The notes beneath the pieces are model-generated. The model ran no database searches. It was not told the DNA's origin and saw nothing but the letters and a program-made list of their open reading frames with translations. DNA of 64,000 bases from Actinokineospora bangkokensis (GTDB lineage: Bacteria > Actinomycetota > Actinomycetes > Mycobacteriales > Pseudonocardiaceae), in the NCBI RefSeq assembly GCF_001940455.1, contig NZ_MKQR01000013.1:210787-274786 (forward strand), given 5' to 3'. The position numbers and the translations under genes are program-made. This document shows, piece after piece, positions 17,171 to 25,159 of this stretch; the first letter of the stretch is position 1; each line of letters opens with the position of its first letter.

Positions 17171-17272
17171 AGCCGGTTTCCCTCCGCCGATCCCGGTCAG
17201 CCCACCCCCGGACCGACCTCGTCCGGACACCGGCAGCATGGCAGAGGGGCCGCGGTGGGGGACCGACCCGGC

Positions 17273-17710
17273 TCAGGCCGCGGACGGGCAGGTGGGCCGG
17301 GAGCAGCTGCACCCGATGGAGGCCCAGACGGTCTTGCCGCGCCCGCTGCGGTCGGCGCCCCAGCGCCCCACCGAGGAGATCATCGCCAGCCCGCGCCCGC
17401 GCAGCCGGTCGAGGCGGCCGATGACCGGGCGGGGCAGCTCCGCGGAGCGGTCGTCGACCTCCACCCGCACGGTGTGGGTGTCGCGGTCGTGGTGGATGCG
17501 GAACCCGGTGACCCCGCCCGCGTGGTCGAGGGCGTTGGCCACCAGCTCGACGCAGGCGGTCAGGACCGACTCGTGGGTGGCGTCCCCGGCGCCCTGGAGC
17601 CGCTCGGCGACGACCTGGCGCAGCTCGGCCGCCGACCCGGTGGTGGGGAGCCAGGAGCCGCCCGGGGGTGGGGGCGCACCCGGCCCGCTGTTCGATCCGC
17701 CGCTGTCCAT
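17273..17710 (-). CDS. ATP-binding protein, anti-sigma-factor (RsbW-like) HATPase
   Basis: 145 residues. A GHKL ATPase fold: N-box-like VLTACVELVANALDHAG (E, N and D in place), then strands RVEVDDRSAELP, and the G-box RLRGRGLAMISSVGRWGAD. The first 25 residues are Pro/Gly-rich and disordered-looking. Such small stand-alone ATPases in actinomycetes act as anti-sigma factors or partners of STAS antagonists; no antagonist gene is adjacent. The C-terminus holds a CSCSRPTC cysteine cluster that is unusual for the family and might bind metal. Confidence 0.88.
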   Translation of the reverse strand: MDSGGSNSGPGAPPPPGGSWLPTTGSAAELRQVVAERLQGAGDATHESVLTACVELVANALDHAGGVTGFRIHHDRDTHTVRVEVDDRSAELPRPVIGRLDRLRGRGLAMISSVGRWGADRSGRGKTVWASIGCSCSRPTCPSAA

Positions 17711-17842
17711 TCCGCCTCCGCTCAGCGATCACCGGGTGCGTACCCCGCGCCGTCCTGGCGAAAACCAGACACCCCCGGACACCGCAGGCGAAACCAGTTC
17801 CGGGGCCGGGGGGCGTCGGCGGTGCGGCGCTCCCCGGCCGGG

Positions 17843-19555
17843 TCAGTAGGAATCGCGGATCCGGGCGTCGACCGTCCGGCCCCGCAGGAAGTCGAGGTCC
17901 GCGCCGGTGTCGGCGCCGGTGACGGTGGCGACGTAGAGCTGCTCCCAGCCGCGGGTGGGCTTGGCGAGGGCGTCGGTGAACGCCGCGGGCGGGGTGCGCG
18001 CGGCCAGCTCCTCGTCGGTGAGGTCGACCTCGATCCGGCGGGCGGGCACGTCCAGGGTGATCCGGTCGCCGGTGCGCACCAGGGCCAGCGGGCCGCCCGC
18101 GGCGGCCTCGGGCGCCACGTGCAGCACGACCGTGCCGTAGGCCGTGCCGCTCATCCGGCCGTCGCAGACGCGCACCATGTCGCGCACGCCCTGGCGCAGC
18201 AGCTTCTCCGGGATGGGCAGGTTGCCGACCTCGGGCATGCCCGGGTAGCCGCGGGGGCCGCAGCCGCGCAGCACCAGCACGGTGTCGGCGTCGACGTCGA
18301 GGTCCGGGTCGTCGATGCGGGCGTGCAGGTCCTCCACCGAGTCGAAGACCAGGGCGCGGCCGGTGTGCACGAGCAGCTCGGGGGTGGCCGCGGCGGGCTT
18401 GACGATGGCGCCGTCCGGGGCGAGGTTGCCGCGCACGACCGCGATGCCCGCCTCGGCGATCAGCGGCTCGGCGCGGGTGCGGATCACCTCGTGGTCGAAG
18501 ATCTCCGCGTCCGCGACGTAGTCGACCAGGGGCTTGCCGGTGACGGTGATCGCGGCCGGGTCCAGCAGGTCGACGACCTGGTTCAGCACGGCGGGCAGGC
18601 CCCCGGCGCGGTGCAGGTCCTCCATCAGGAACCGGCCCGCGGGTTGCAGGTCCACCAGCAGCGGGACGCCCGCGCCGATCCGGTCGAAGTCGTCGAGGGC
18701 CAGCTCGACGCCCAGGCGCCGGGCGATCGCGATGAGGTGCACGACGGCGTTGGTCGACCCGCCGATGGCGGCCAGGGTGACGATCGCGTTGTGGAAGGAC
18801 TCGGCGGTGAGCACCTGGCTGGGCCTGCGGTCCTCGGTCACCATCTCCACGGCGAGCCTGCCCGTCTCGTGGGCGCGGGCCAGCAGCCTGCTGTCCGGGG
18901 CGGGCAGTCCCGCGGTGCCGGGCAGGGTGGTGCCCAGCGCCTCCGCGAGCAGGCCCATGGTGGACGCGGTGCCCATGGTGTTGCAGTGCCCGCGGCTGCG
19001 GATCATGCACGACTCGGACTCGCGGAACGACCCCGGCGGCAGGTTGCCCGCCCGCACCTCCTCGCTCAGCCGCCACACGTCGGTGCCGCACCCCAGCGGC
19101 TTGCCGCGGAAGGTGCCGGTGAGCATCGGCCCGCCGGGCACCACCACCGCGGGCAGGTCGACCGAGGCGGCGGCCATCAGCAGCGACGGGATCGTCTTGT
19201 CGCAGCCGCCCAGCAGCACCACCCCGTCGACCGGGTTGGCCCGCAGCATCTCCTCGGTGGCCATCGCGGCCATGTTGCGCCACAGCATCGCCGTGGGGCG
19301 CATCTGCGACTCGCCCAGCGACACCACCGGCATGTTCAGCGGCACACCGCCCGCCGCCCAGACCCCCTGCCGCACGGCGTCGGCGAGCTCGTCCAGGTGG
19401 GAGTTGCAGGGGGTCAGGTCGGAGGCGGAGTTGGCGATCGCGATCTGCGGCTTGCCGGTGAACGCGTCGTCGGGGACGCCGCGGCGCATCCAGGCGCGGT
19501 GCAGGTAGGTGTTGCGGTCGTCGCCTGCGTACCAGGCCGAGCTGCGGAGCGGCAC
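17843..19555 (-). CDS. IlvD/Edd-family dehydratase
   Basis: 570 residues from GTG 19555 with GGGAGA upstream. Iron-sulfur-dependent dehydratase of the IlvD/Edd family. Cluster cysteines sit in SASDLTPCNSH, LLGGCDKTIPSLLM and RSRGHCNTMGTASTM; the active-site region GCGPRGYPGMPEVGN is present. The RGHCNTMGTASTM form resembles sugar-acid (arabonate/xylonate) dehydratases more than biosynthetic IlvD. It starts 37 bp after the mtnD stop, so it may be read through from the large operon upstream, where it could act on sugar-derived acids; that is inference. Confidence 0.92.
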   Translation of the reverse strand: MPLRSSAWYAGDDRNTYLHRAWMRRGVPDDAFTGKPQIAIANSASDLTPCNSHLDELADAVRQGVWAAGGVPLNMPVVSLGESQMRPTAMLWRNMAAMATEEMLRANPVDGVVLLGGCDKTIPSLLMAAASVDLPAVVVPGGPMLTGTFRGKPLGCGTDVWRLSEEVRAGNLPPGSFRESESCMIRSRGHCNTMGTASTMGLLAEALGTTLPGTAGLPAPDSRLLARAHETGRLAVEMVTEDRRPSQVLTAESFHNAIVTLAAIGGSTNAVVHLIAIARRLGVELALDDFDRIGAGVPLLVDLQPAGRFLMEDLHRAGGLPAVLNQVVDLLDPAAITVTGKPLVDYVADAEIFDHEVIRTRAEPLIAEAGIAVVRGNLAPDGAIVKPAAATPELLVHTGRALVFDSVEDLHARIDDPDLDVDADTVLVLRGCGPRGYPGMPEVGNLPIPEKLLRQGVRDMVRVCDGRMSGTAYGTVVLHVAPEAAAGGPLALVRTGDRITLDVPARRIEVDLTDEELAARTPPAAFTDALAKPTRGWEQLYVATVTGADTGADLDFLRGRTVDARIRDSY

Positions 19556-19592
19556 GGGGGTCTCCCGGGGGTGCGAGGGGGCGGGGAACCGC

Positions 19593-20156
19593 TCAGCGGG
19601 AGCGGGTGATGGTGTCGAAGTCGGGGAAGGCGGCGGCCAGCGGGTCGCCGGTGAACTCGCCCACCCAGCCCTCGGTGTCGTGGAAGAAGCGGATCGCCTG
19701 GAAGTGCGGCGAGGTGCCCATGTCGAACCAGTGGGTCGTGCTCGCGGGGACGCTGATGAGGTCGCCCGGCTCGCAGAGCACGGCGTGCACCTTGCCGTCG
19801 GCGTGCAGGTAGAAGACACCGCTGCCCTGGGCGAAGAAGCGGTCCTCGTCGTCGGCGTGGGTGTGCTCGGCGAGGAACTTGGCCCGCGCCGCGGCGGCGG
19901 TCTCCGCCGGGGCGCCCGGGACCAGGCCCATGGCGTCGACCAGGGTGTAGCCCTCGGCCTCGGTGACCCGGGCGACCTGGGGGGCGTAGGCGGCGAGGAT
20001 GTCCTCCGCGGTCGGGGCGTCGGGCAGGGGCACCAGGTCCCAGCGCTCGAAGCGGACGCCGAGGGCCTTCAGCTCCGCCTCGATGGCGGCCGGGTCCTCG
20101 GTGCGCAGCAGCTCGGTGGTGGGGTCGGTGTCGGGCCAGGTGAGCAGGAGGGTCAT
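19593..20156 (-). CDS. mtnD: Acireductone dioxygenase (methionine salvage)
   Basis: 187 residues, ATG overlapping the mtnB stop as ATGA. A cupin with the metal set in EHTHADDEDRFF (two His plus the Glu) and a further His in PASTTHWFDMG. It cleaves acireductone with O2: with iron to the keto acid of methionine plus formate, with nickel to methylthiopropionate, CO and formate. The metal cannot be told. Third member of a tightly coupled mtnA-mtnB-mtnD run lying at the end of the polyketide building-block operon; mtnC, the step before it, is absent from the window. Confidence 0.93.
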   Translation of the reverse strand: MTLLLTWPDTDPTTELLRTEDPAAIEAELKALGVRFERWDLVPLPDAPTAEDILAAYAPQVARVTEAEGYTLVDAMGLVPGAPAETAAAARAKFLAEHTHADDEDRFFAQGSGVFYLHADGKVHAVLCEPGDLISVPASTTHWFDMGTSPHFQAIRFFHDTEGWVGEFTGDPLAAAFPDFDTITRSR

Positions 20157-20776
20157 GGCGTCGCCGTCCCGGGTGCGGTGGTGAGGGTGAAGTGCGTGAG
20201 CCAGTCCAGGCATTCGAGGCGGTGGCGGGCCTGGGCGAGGTCCGCGCCCCAGGCGTAGGTGCCGTGGCGGGCGACGACCAGGGCGGGGGTGTCGGGGCGG
20301 AAGCCGGCCTCGAACGCCTCGCCCAGCTCCCGCATGTCCTGGGAGTTCGCGACGACCGGCACGACCACCTCGTCGCCGTGCGCCGCGCGGCCGAAGCCCT
20401 TGAGCATCTCCAGGTCGCGCAGCGGGATGCCGGACGGCCAGCGCTCGGCGGCGGCCACCGGGGCGTGGGAGTGCACGTGCACCACCGCGCCCGCCCCGGA
20501 CACCGCGGCGATGCGGGCGTGCAGGGCCGCCTCGGCCGAGGGGGTGCCCGGCGACAGCGCGGCTCCCGCCCCGTCGACCAGCACGACGTCCTCGGGGCCC
20601 AGCTCGCCCTTGTCGAGGCCGCTGGCGGTGACGGCCAGCCGCAGGGGGTCGCGGTCGAGCACCACGGACAGGTTGCCGGAGGTGCCGCGCATCCACCCCA
20701 GCGCGGCGTAGCGCGCCGCCTCCGCGGCCAGCAGCGCCCCCGCGAGGTGCAGGTCCGGGTCGGTGGTGGCGGTCAT
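20153..20776 (-). CDS. mtnB: Methylthioribulose-1-phosphate dehydratase
   Basis: 207 residues; ATG overlaps the mtnA stop (ATGA). A class II aldolase/adducin-fold zinc dehydratase: GWMRGTSGNLSVVLD near residue 30, catalytic Glu in SAEAALHARI, zinc His pair in VVHVHSHAPVA and a further one in VVARHGTYAWG. It removes water from methylthioribulose 1-phosphate. Neighbours MtnA (before) and MtnD (after) are the matching steps of methionine salvage. Confidence 0.93.
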   Translation of the reverse strand: MTATTDPDLHLAGALLAAEAARYAALGWMRGTSGNLSVVLDRDPLRLAVTASGLDKGELGPEDVVLVDGAGAALSPGTPSAEAALHARIAAVSGAGAVVHVHSHAPVAAAERWPSGIPLRDLEMLKGFGRAAHGDEVVVPVVANSQDMRELGEAFEAGFRPDTPALVVARHGTYAWGADLAQARHRLECLDWLTHFTLTTAPGTATP

Positions 20777-21768
20777 GCTGCCTCCTCGTAGCGGGACAGG
20801 GCGGTCGGGGCGAACGGGCCGCGGTCGGTGACGACGGTGGTGACGAAGCGGGGCGGGGTGATGTCGAAGGCCGGGTAGAGGCCGTCGACCGCCGGGTCGA
20901 CCACGCCCGCCGCGTCCAGCAGCTCGGCGGCGGGCCGGTGCTCGATCGGCACGTCCGCGCCGGTGCGGGTGGTGGGGTCGGGCGCGCGGACCATCGCCAG
21001 GTACGGCACGTCGAAGGCGTGCGCGGCCACGGCCAGGCCCAGCGTGCCGACCTTGTTCACCACGTGCCCGTCGGCGGTGACCCGGTCGGCGGCGGTGACC
21101 AGGGCGTCGACCCGGCCGGAGGCCAGCAGCGCCGCGCCGGTGCCGTCGGTGACGAGCGTCGTCGGGACGCCCATCTCCGCCAGGGTCGGCGCGGTGAGGC
21201 GGGCGCCCTGGCGGTAGGGCCGGGTCTCGGTGCAGAACACCGAGAGGTCCTTGCCCTGCGCGCGCATCCCCTCCACCAGGCCGATCAGGTAGAAGTCGGC
21301 CCAGCAGTGGGTCAGCAGCGCGGCGCCATCGGGCAGCAGGGCGGCGGCGTGCGAGCCGAGCACGCGGCTGCGCTCCCGGTACCGGGCGTCGGCGGCGGCC
21401 GCGGCGGCCCGCGCCGAGCCGACCAGGTCCCGGTAGTCCACACCGGACAGCACGAGGTCGACGGCCTCACCGATGTGGTTGTTGGTGGGCCGGGTCGCGA
21501 CCAGCCTGCGCCCGGCCCGCTCCATCGCGGCCCGCGGGTCCGGTGTGGACACCGCGGTGCGGGCGGCGAGCGCCATCCCCCACGCGGCGGCGAAGTACGG
21601 GCCGGAGGACTGGGTGACCATGTCCTCGATCGCCCGCGCCACGTCCTCCACGGTGGTGCAGAGCACCCACGTGCGCCGGTGCGGGAAGACCCGGCGGTCC
21701 AGGATGCGCACGCCGTCCTCGGCGGGCAGCACGCTGTCCGCGAGCACCGGGCCCGCCAGGGCGGTCAT
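20773..21768 (-). CDS. mtnA: Methylthioribose-1-phosphate isomerase (eIF2B-like)
   Basis: 331 residues from ATG 21768, whose last base is shared with the stop of the FkbH-type gene (TGATG). The fold is that of eIF2B/MtnA isomerases: RPTNNHIGEAVDLV, GAALLTHCWADFYLIGLVEGM (active-site Cys), VFCTETRPYRQGARLTA, and DRVTADGHVVNKVGTLGLA with the catalytic Asp. It turns the ring sugar methylthioribose 1-phosphate into methylthioribulose 1-phosphate. Ribose-1,5-bisphosphate isomerases are relatives, but mtnB and mtnD directly downstream favour the methylthio substrate. Confidence 0.88.
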   Translation of the reverse strand: MTALAGPVLADSVLPAEDGVRILDRRVFPHRRTWVLCTTVEDVARAIEDMVTQSSGPYFAAAWGMALAARTAVSTPDPRAAMERAGRRLVATRPTNNHIGEAVDLVLSGVDYRDLVGSARAAAAAADARYRERSRVLGSHAAALLPDGAALLTHCWADFYLIGLVEGMRAQGKDLSVFCTETRPYRQGARLTAPTLAEMGVPTTLVTDGTGAALLASGRVDALVTAADRVTADGHVVNKVGTLGLAVAAHAFDVPYLAMVRAPDPTTRTGADVPIEHRPAAELLDAAGVVDPAVDGLYPAFDITPPRFVTTVVTDRGPFAPTALSRYEEAA

Positions 21769-22835
21769 CAGCCGACCCCGGCCGGGACCGGGGCGAGGCC
21801 GCGCAGCACCAGGTGCGCGGGCACCGGCGGCACCTCGCCCGCGGGCGCCTCGAACACCACCTCGGCGCCGTCGCGCGACACCTCGCGGAACCCGCCCATC
21901 CGGTAGGTCACGTACATCATCCGGTTGCGGTCGGTCTCGACGAAGTCGGCGTGCAGGCGCACCCCCGCGGCGGCGGCCAGGCGCTGCACCTCGCCCATGA
22001 GCACCGTGCCGACCCCGCGCGACATGACCCGGCAGGACATCAGCAGCAGCTTGAGCGTCCACACCTCGGCGCCGCGCTCGACCAGGGCCAGCCCGATCGT
22101 GCCGTAGGAGCCGTACTTGTCTGTCAGCCCGGCCACCAGCAGCAGGTGGTCGGCGGAGCGGCGCAACCGGTCGAGCTCGGCGTAGGAGAACGTGCGGCCG
22201 GTGGTGTTGAGCTGGTGGGTGCGCACCGTCAGCTCCTCGGCGCGCTTGAGGTCGTCGGTGGTGGCCTCGGAGATGGTGAAGACCATGTCCAGGGTCGCCA
22301 GGAACTCCTCCGACGTGCCCGCGAAGTCCTCGGCGGCCTGGTCGCGCTCGATGCCCGCCCGGTACATCTCCCGGCGCTGGCGGGACTCGTCGGTGACGAA
22401 CGCGGGGGTGAACGCGGGCAGGTCGGGCAGGCCCGCGGCGTCGAGCGCGTCGTAGCAGCGCACGCCCGGGACGCCCGCGGCGACCTCCTCGCGCTCGAAG
22501 GGCTGGTCGTCGACGAAGGCGAACGCGTCCAGGCCCAGGTTCAGCGCCGCCGCGATGGCCCGCACCGACTCGGCCTTGGAGCCCCAGTGCACCTGCGGGA
22601 ACAGGAACAGCTCCGCGATGCCCAGCTCGGTGAGCTTGGCCAGCGCGGTGGCGCGGTCGTTGCGGGAGGCCACCGAGTGCAGGACGCCGCGCCGGTCCAG
22701 CTCGCGGATCGCGGCGAGGACGTCCGCGCGCGGGGTGACCGCGGCGTCCTCCAGCAGCACCCCGTCCCACAGCGTGTTGTCGAGGTCCCAGACCACGCAC
22801 TTGACGGGCTTGTCGGTCGCGGGCACGGTGCTCAC
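21768..22835 (-). CDS. fkbH: FkbH-type HAD protein loading glyceryl onto ACP
   Basis: 355 residues; GTG overlaps the upstream stop (GTGA). The HAD domain begins CVVWDLDNTLWDGVL (DxDxT nucleophile motif) with SRNDRATALAKL and FVDDQPFEREEV following; the C-terminal half is the GNAT-like part typical of FkbH (YAELDRLRRSADHLLL, MSCRVMSRGVGTVLM). FkbH proteins take a glycolytic three-carbon phosphate, remove the phosphate and place the glyceryl unit on a carrier protein, the first step to hydroxy- or methoxymalonyl-ACP. The carrier is at 24012-24263. Confidence 0.92.
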   Translation of the reverse strand: MSTVPATDKPVKCVVWDLDNTLWDGVLLEDAAVTPRADVLAAIRELDRRGVLHSVASRNDRATALAKLTELGIAELFLFPQVHWGSKAESVRAIAAALNLGLDAFAFVDDQPFEREEVAAGVPGVRCYDALDAAGLPDLPAFTPAFVTDESRQRREMYRAGIERDQAAEDFAGTSEEFLATLDMVFTISEATTDDLKRAEELTVRTHQLNTTGRTFSYAELDRLRRSADHLLLVAGLTDKYGSYGTIGLALVERGAEVWTLKLLLMSCRVMSRGVGTVLMGEVQRLAAAAGVRLHADFVETDRNRMMYVTYRMGGFREVSRDGAEVVFEAPAGEVPPVPAHLVLRGLAPVPAGVG

Positions 22836-24022
22836 CTTCCTGTGCTCAGCAGCGGTGCGGCGAGGTCGGGCAGCCTGCGCCGGTCCTGGCGGACCAGGTC
22901 GGCGATGACGACCTGCTGGACCTGGGTGGAACCCTCGATGATCTCCATGACCTTCGCGTCGCGGAAGTACCGCGCCGCGGGGTGGCCGTCGAAGCAGCCC
23001 GAGGCGCCGTGCAGCTGCACGGTCTCGGTCGCGGCCCGGTTGGCCGCGGTGGAGGCGAAGTACTTGGCCATCCAGGTCGCGGTGGGCGCGGACAGGTCGT
23101 TGGCCTGGCGCAGCGCGCCAGCCTGGCGCAGCAGCAGCCGCGACGCGGTGACCTCGGTGGCGATGTCGGTGACCAGGCGGCGGACGAGCTGGTGGTCGGC
23201 GATCAGCGCCCCGCCCTGGCGGCGGCTGCCGGTGTGGGCGAGCGCGGCGTCCAGGCAGGCCTGCGCGATGCCCACGCACCCGGCGGCCACGCTGTAGCGG
23301 CCCAGCTCCAGCGCCGTGGTGGCCACGGTCGGGAAGCCCCGGCCCTCCGGCCCCAGCACGGCGGTGGCGGGCACGCGGGCCCCGGACAGGCGCACCTGGC
23401 CCATCAGGCCGCCGCGGGTGCCCAGGACGCCGTCGATCGGCACGACCTCGACGCCCGGGGTGGTGCGCGGCACCAGGAAGGCGGTGATGCCGCCCGGGGT
23501 GCGCGCGAAGACCAGCAGCAGGTCCGCGATGAGCGCCATGCTGATCCAGGTCTTCACCCCGGTGAGGGCGTAGCCGCCGTCGACGGGTTCGGCGGTGGTC
23601 TCCAGGCCCGTCGGGTCGCTGCCCGCGCCCGGCTCGCTCAGGGCGAGCGCGCCCAGGGCGTCGCCCGCGGCGAGCCGGGGCAGCCACTCGGCGCGCTGGT
23701 CGTCGGTGCCCCAACGCTGCACGGCGTCGGACACCATGCCGTGCACGGTGAGCAGGGTGCGGGTGGACGAGCAGCCGCGCGCGACCTCCTCGTGCAGCAC
23801 GCCCAGGCGCACCTGGTCCAGGCCCGTGCCGCCGAACCCCGGGGCGACGGTGGCGCCGAGGTGGCCCTCGGCGGCGAGGGCGCGCACCAGCTCGGCGGGC
23901 ACGGCGCTGTCCTGGTCGATGGCCGCCGCGCGCGGGGTGACCTCGCGCTCGACGAACTCCCGCACCCGGGCGGTGTCCTGCGCCCTCGTGGTCAGGGTGG
24001 CGGCCCCCGCGTCAGGAGACAT
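22832..24022 (-). CDS. Acyl-CoA dehydrogenase-like enzyme (FkbI type)
   Basis: 396 residues, ATG inside the end of the ACP gene (11-bp overlap). Complete acyl-CoA dehydrogenase fold: LALSEPGAGSDPTGLETTA flavin loop, GVKTWISMALIADLLLV, and the C-terminal LHGASGCFDGHPAARYFRD and IIEGSTQVQQ region. In FkbI the enzyme oxidises the 3-carbon unit held on the ACP rather than a CoA ester, giving the hydroxymalonyl side chain with FkbK. The role is taken from the FkbH/I/J/K gene group. Confidence 0.92.
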   Translation of the reverse strand: MSPDAGAATLTTRAQDTARVREFVEREVTPRAAAIDQDSAVPAELVRALAAEGHLGATVAPGFGGTGLDQVRLGVLHEEVARGCSSTRTLLTVHGMVSDAVQRWGTDDQRAEWLPRLAAGDALGALALSEPGAGSDPTGLETTAEPVDGGYALTGVKTWISMALIADLLLVFARTPGGITAFLVPRTTPGVEVVPIDGVLGTRGGLMGQVRLSGARVPATAVLGPEGRGFPTVATTALELGRYSVAAGCVGIAQACLDAALAHTGSRRQGGALIADHQLVRRLVTDIATEVTASRLLLRQAGALRQANDLSAPTATWMAKYFASTAANRAATETVQLHGASGCFDGHPAARYFRDAKVMEIIEGSTQVQQVVIADLVRQDRRRLPDLAAPLLSTGR

Positions 24023-24263
24023 TGCGGGCCACCAGTGCGGTGATCGCGTCCACGCTGCGGAAGTTGTCGCGCTCCAGGTCGTCGTTGCCGATGCGGAAGG
24101 CGAACTCCTGCTCGACGAAGACCACCAGCTGCATGGCGAACAGCGAGTTCACCAGGCCCGCCTCGAAGATGTCCTCGTCGTCGGCGAGGTCGGCGGGCAG
24201 GCGGCCGTCGAGGAAGGCGCGGACGCGGGACTTGATGTCGGTGGTGGAGAGGGTGGCGGTCAT
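24012..24263 (-). CDS. Discrete acyl carrier protein (FkbJ type)
   Basis: 83 residues. The phosphopantetheine site lies in DIFEAGLVNSLFAMQLVVFVEQEF; the Ser in VNSLF takes the place of the usual DSL Ser. The VNSL form is known in carriers of the methoxymalonyl/hydroxymalonyl families. It starts 2 bp after the FkbK-type stop and overlaps the FkbI-type gene. It should hold the glyceryl unit while it is oxidised to hydroxymalonyl. Confidence 0.9.
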   Translation of the reverse strand: MTATLSTTDIKSRVRAFLDGRLPADLADDEDIFEAGLVNSLFAMQLVVFVEQEFAFRIGNDDLERDNFRSVDAITALVARNVS

Positions 24264-24265
24264 GG

Positions 24266-25159
24266 TCAGGCTCCCTGGGTCTGGACCGGGCGGGGGGTGG
24301 GGGTGGCGCGCGGGGCGCTGCCGTAGTCGTGGAAGCCCTGGCCGGACTTGCGGCCGAGCAGGCCCGCGGAGACCATCGTGCGCAGCAGCGGGCAGGGCCG
24401 GTACTTCGAGTCGGCGAAGCGCTCGTGCAGCACCTCCAGGCTGTGCAGGATGGTGTCGAGGCCGATGAGGTCCGCGGTGGCCAGCGGGCCCATCTCGTGC
24501 CCGAAGCAGCCGCGGAACAGGTCGTCGATGTCGCGGGCGGAGGCGATGCCCTCGCTGTAGGCGAAGACGGCCTCGTTGACGGTGAGCATGAGGACCCGGT
24601 TGGAGACGAAGCCGGGCGAGTCCTTGACCTGGATCGCGCGCTTGCCCGCGGTGGCCAGCACCGCCTTGACCGCGTCGATCGTGGCCTGGGTGGTGTGCCA
24701 GCCGGGGATCAGCTCGACCACGGGCTTGAGCGGCACCGGGTTCATGAAGTGCACGCCCACCACCTGCTGCGGGCGGCCGGTCACCGCGGCCACGTCGGTG
24801 ATGGGGAAGCAGGAGGTGTTCACCACGAAGATGGCGTCCGGGCCGCAGACCCGGTCCAGCTCGCGGTGCACGGCCTGCTTGGCCTCCCACCTCTCCGAGA
24901 CGTTCTCCACGACCAGCGACGCCGTGGCCAGCGCCCCGAGGTCGGTGGTGGTGGTGATGCGGCCCAGCACCTCGTCGACGTCGTGGGTCGGCAGGTGCGG
25001 GGCGACGACCCGCTGGAAGCGCACCGCCCGCCCGATCTCCTCGCGCGCGGTGGCCAGGGCGTCCGCGCTGATGTCGACGAGCACGACGTCGTGGCCCGCC
25101 TGCGCGAGGTCCTGGGCCACCCCCGTCCCGATGGTGCCCGCTCCGACGACGCCGATCAT
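24266..25159 (-). CDS. 3-hydroxyacyl-CoA dehydrogenase-like enzyme (FkbK type)
   Basis: 297 residues. NAD-binding motif GVVGAGTIGTGVAQDLAQAGH at residues 3-22, catalytic His in GVHFMNPVPLKPVVELIPG, and KDSPGFVSNRVLMLTVNEA in the helical C-terminal domain. In the FkbK role it oxidises glyceryl-ACP to the aldehyde stage before FkbI. It overlaps the acyltransferase stop (ATGA). No FkbG-type methyltransferase occurs next to it, so the expected product is hydroxymalonyl-ACP. Confidence 0.92.
   Translation of the reverse strand: MIGVVGAGTIGTGVAQDLAQAGHDVVLVDISADALATAREEIGRAVRFQRVVAPHLPTHDVDEVLGRITTTTDLGALATASLVVENVSERWEAKQAVHRELDRVCGPDAIFVVNTSCFPITDVAAVTGRPQQVVGVHFMNPVPLKPVVELIPGWHTTQATIDAVKAVLATAGKRAIQVKDSPGFVSNRVLMLTVNEAVFAYSEGIASARDIDDLFRGCFGHEMGPLATADLIGLDTILHSLEVLHERFADSKYRPCPLLRTMVSAGLLGRKSGQGFHDYGSAPRATPTPRPVQTQGA

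Noticed and set aside
17843..19555. Biosynthetic IlvD of branched-chain amino acids
   Set aside because: The RGHCNTMGTASTM motif and the lone placement away from ilv genes favour a sugar-acid-type dehydratase, though the exact substrate is unknown.
19593..20776. Deoxyadenosine (DHAP) shunt instead of methionine salvage
   Set aside because: That shunt does not need an acireductone dioxygenase; mtnD directly after mtnB fits methylthio substrates better.
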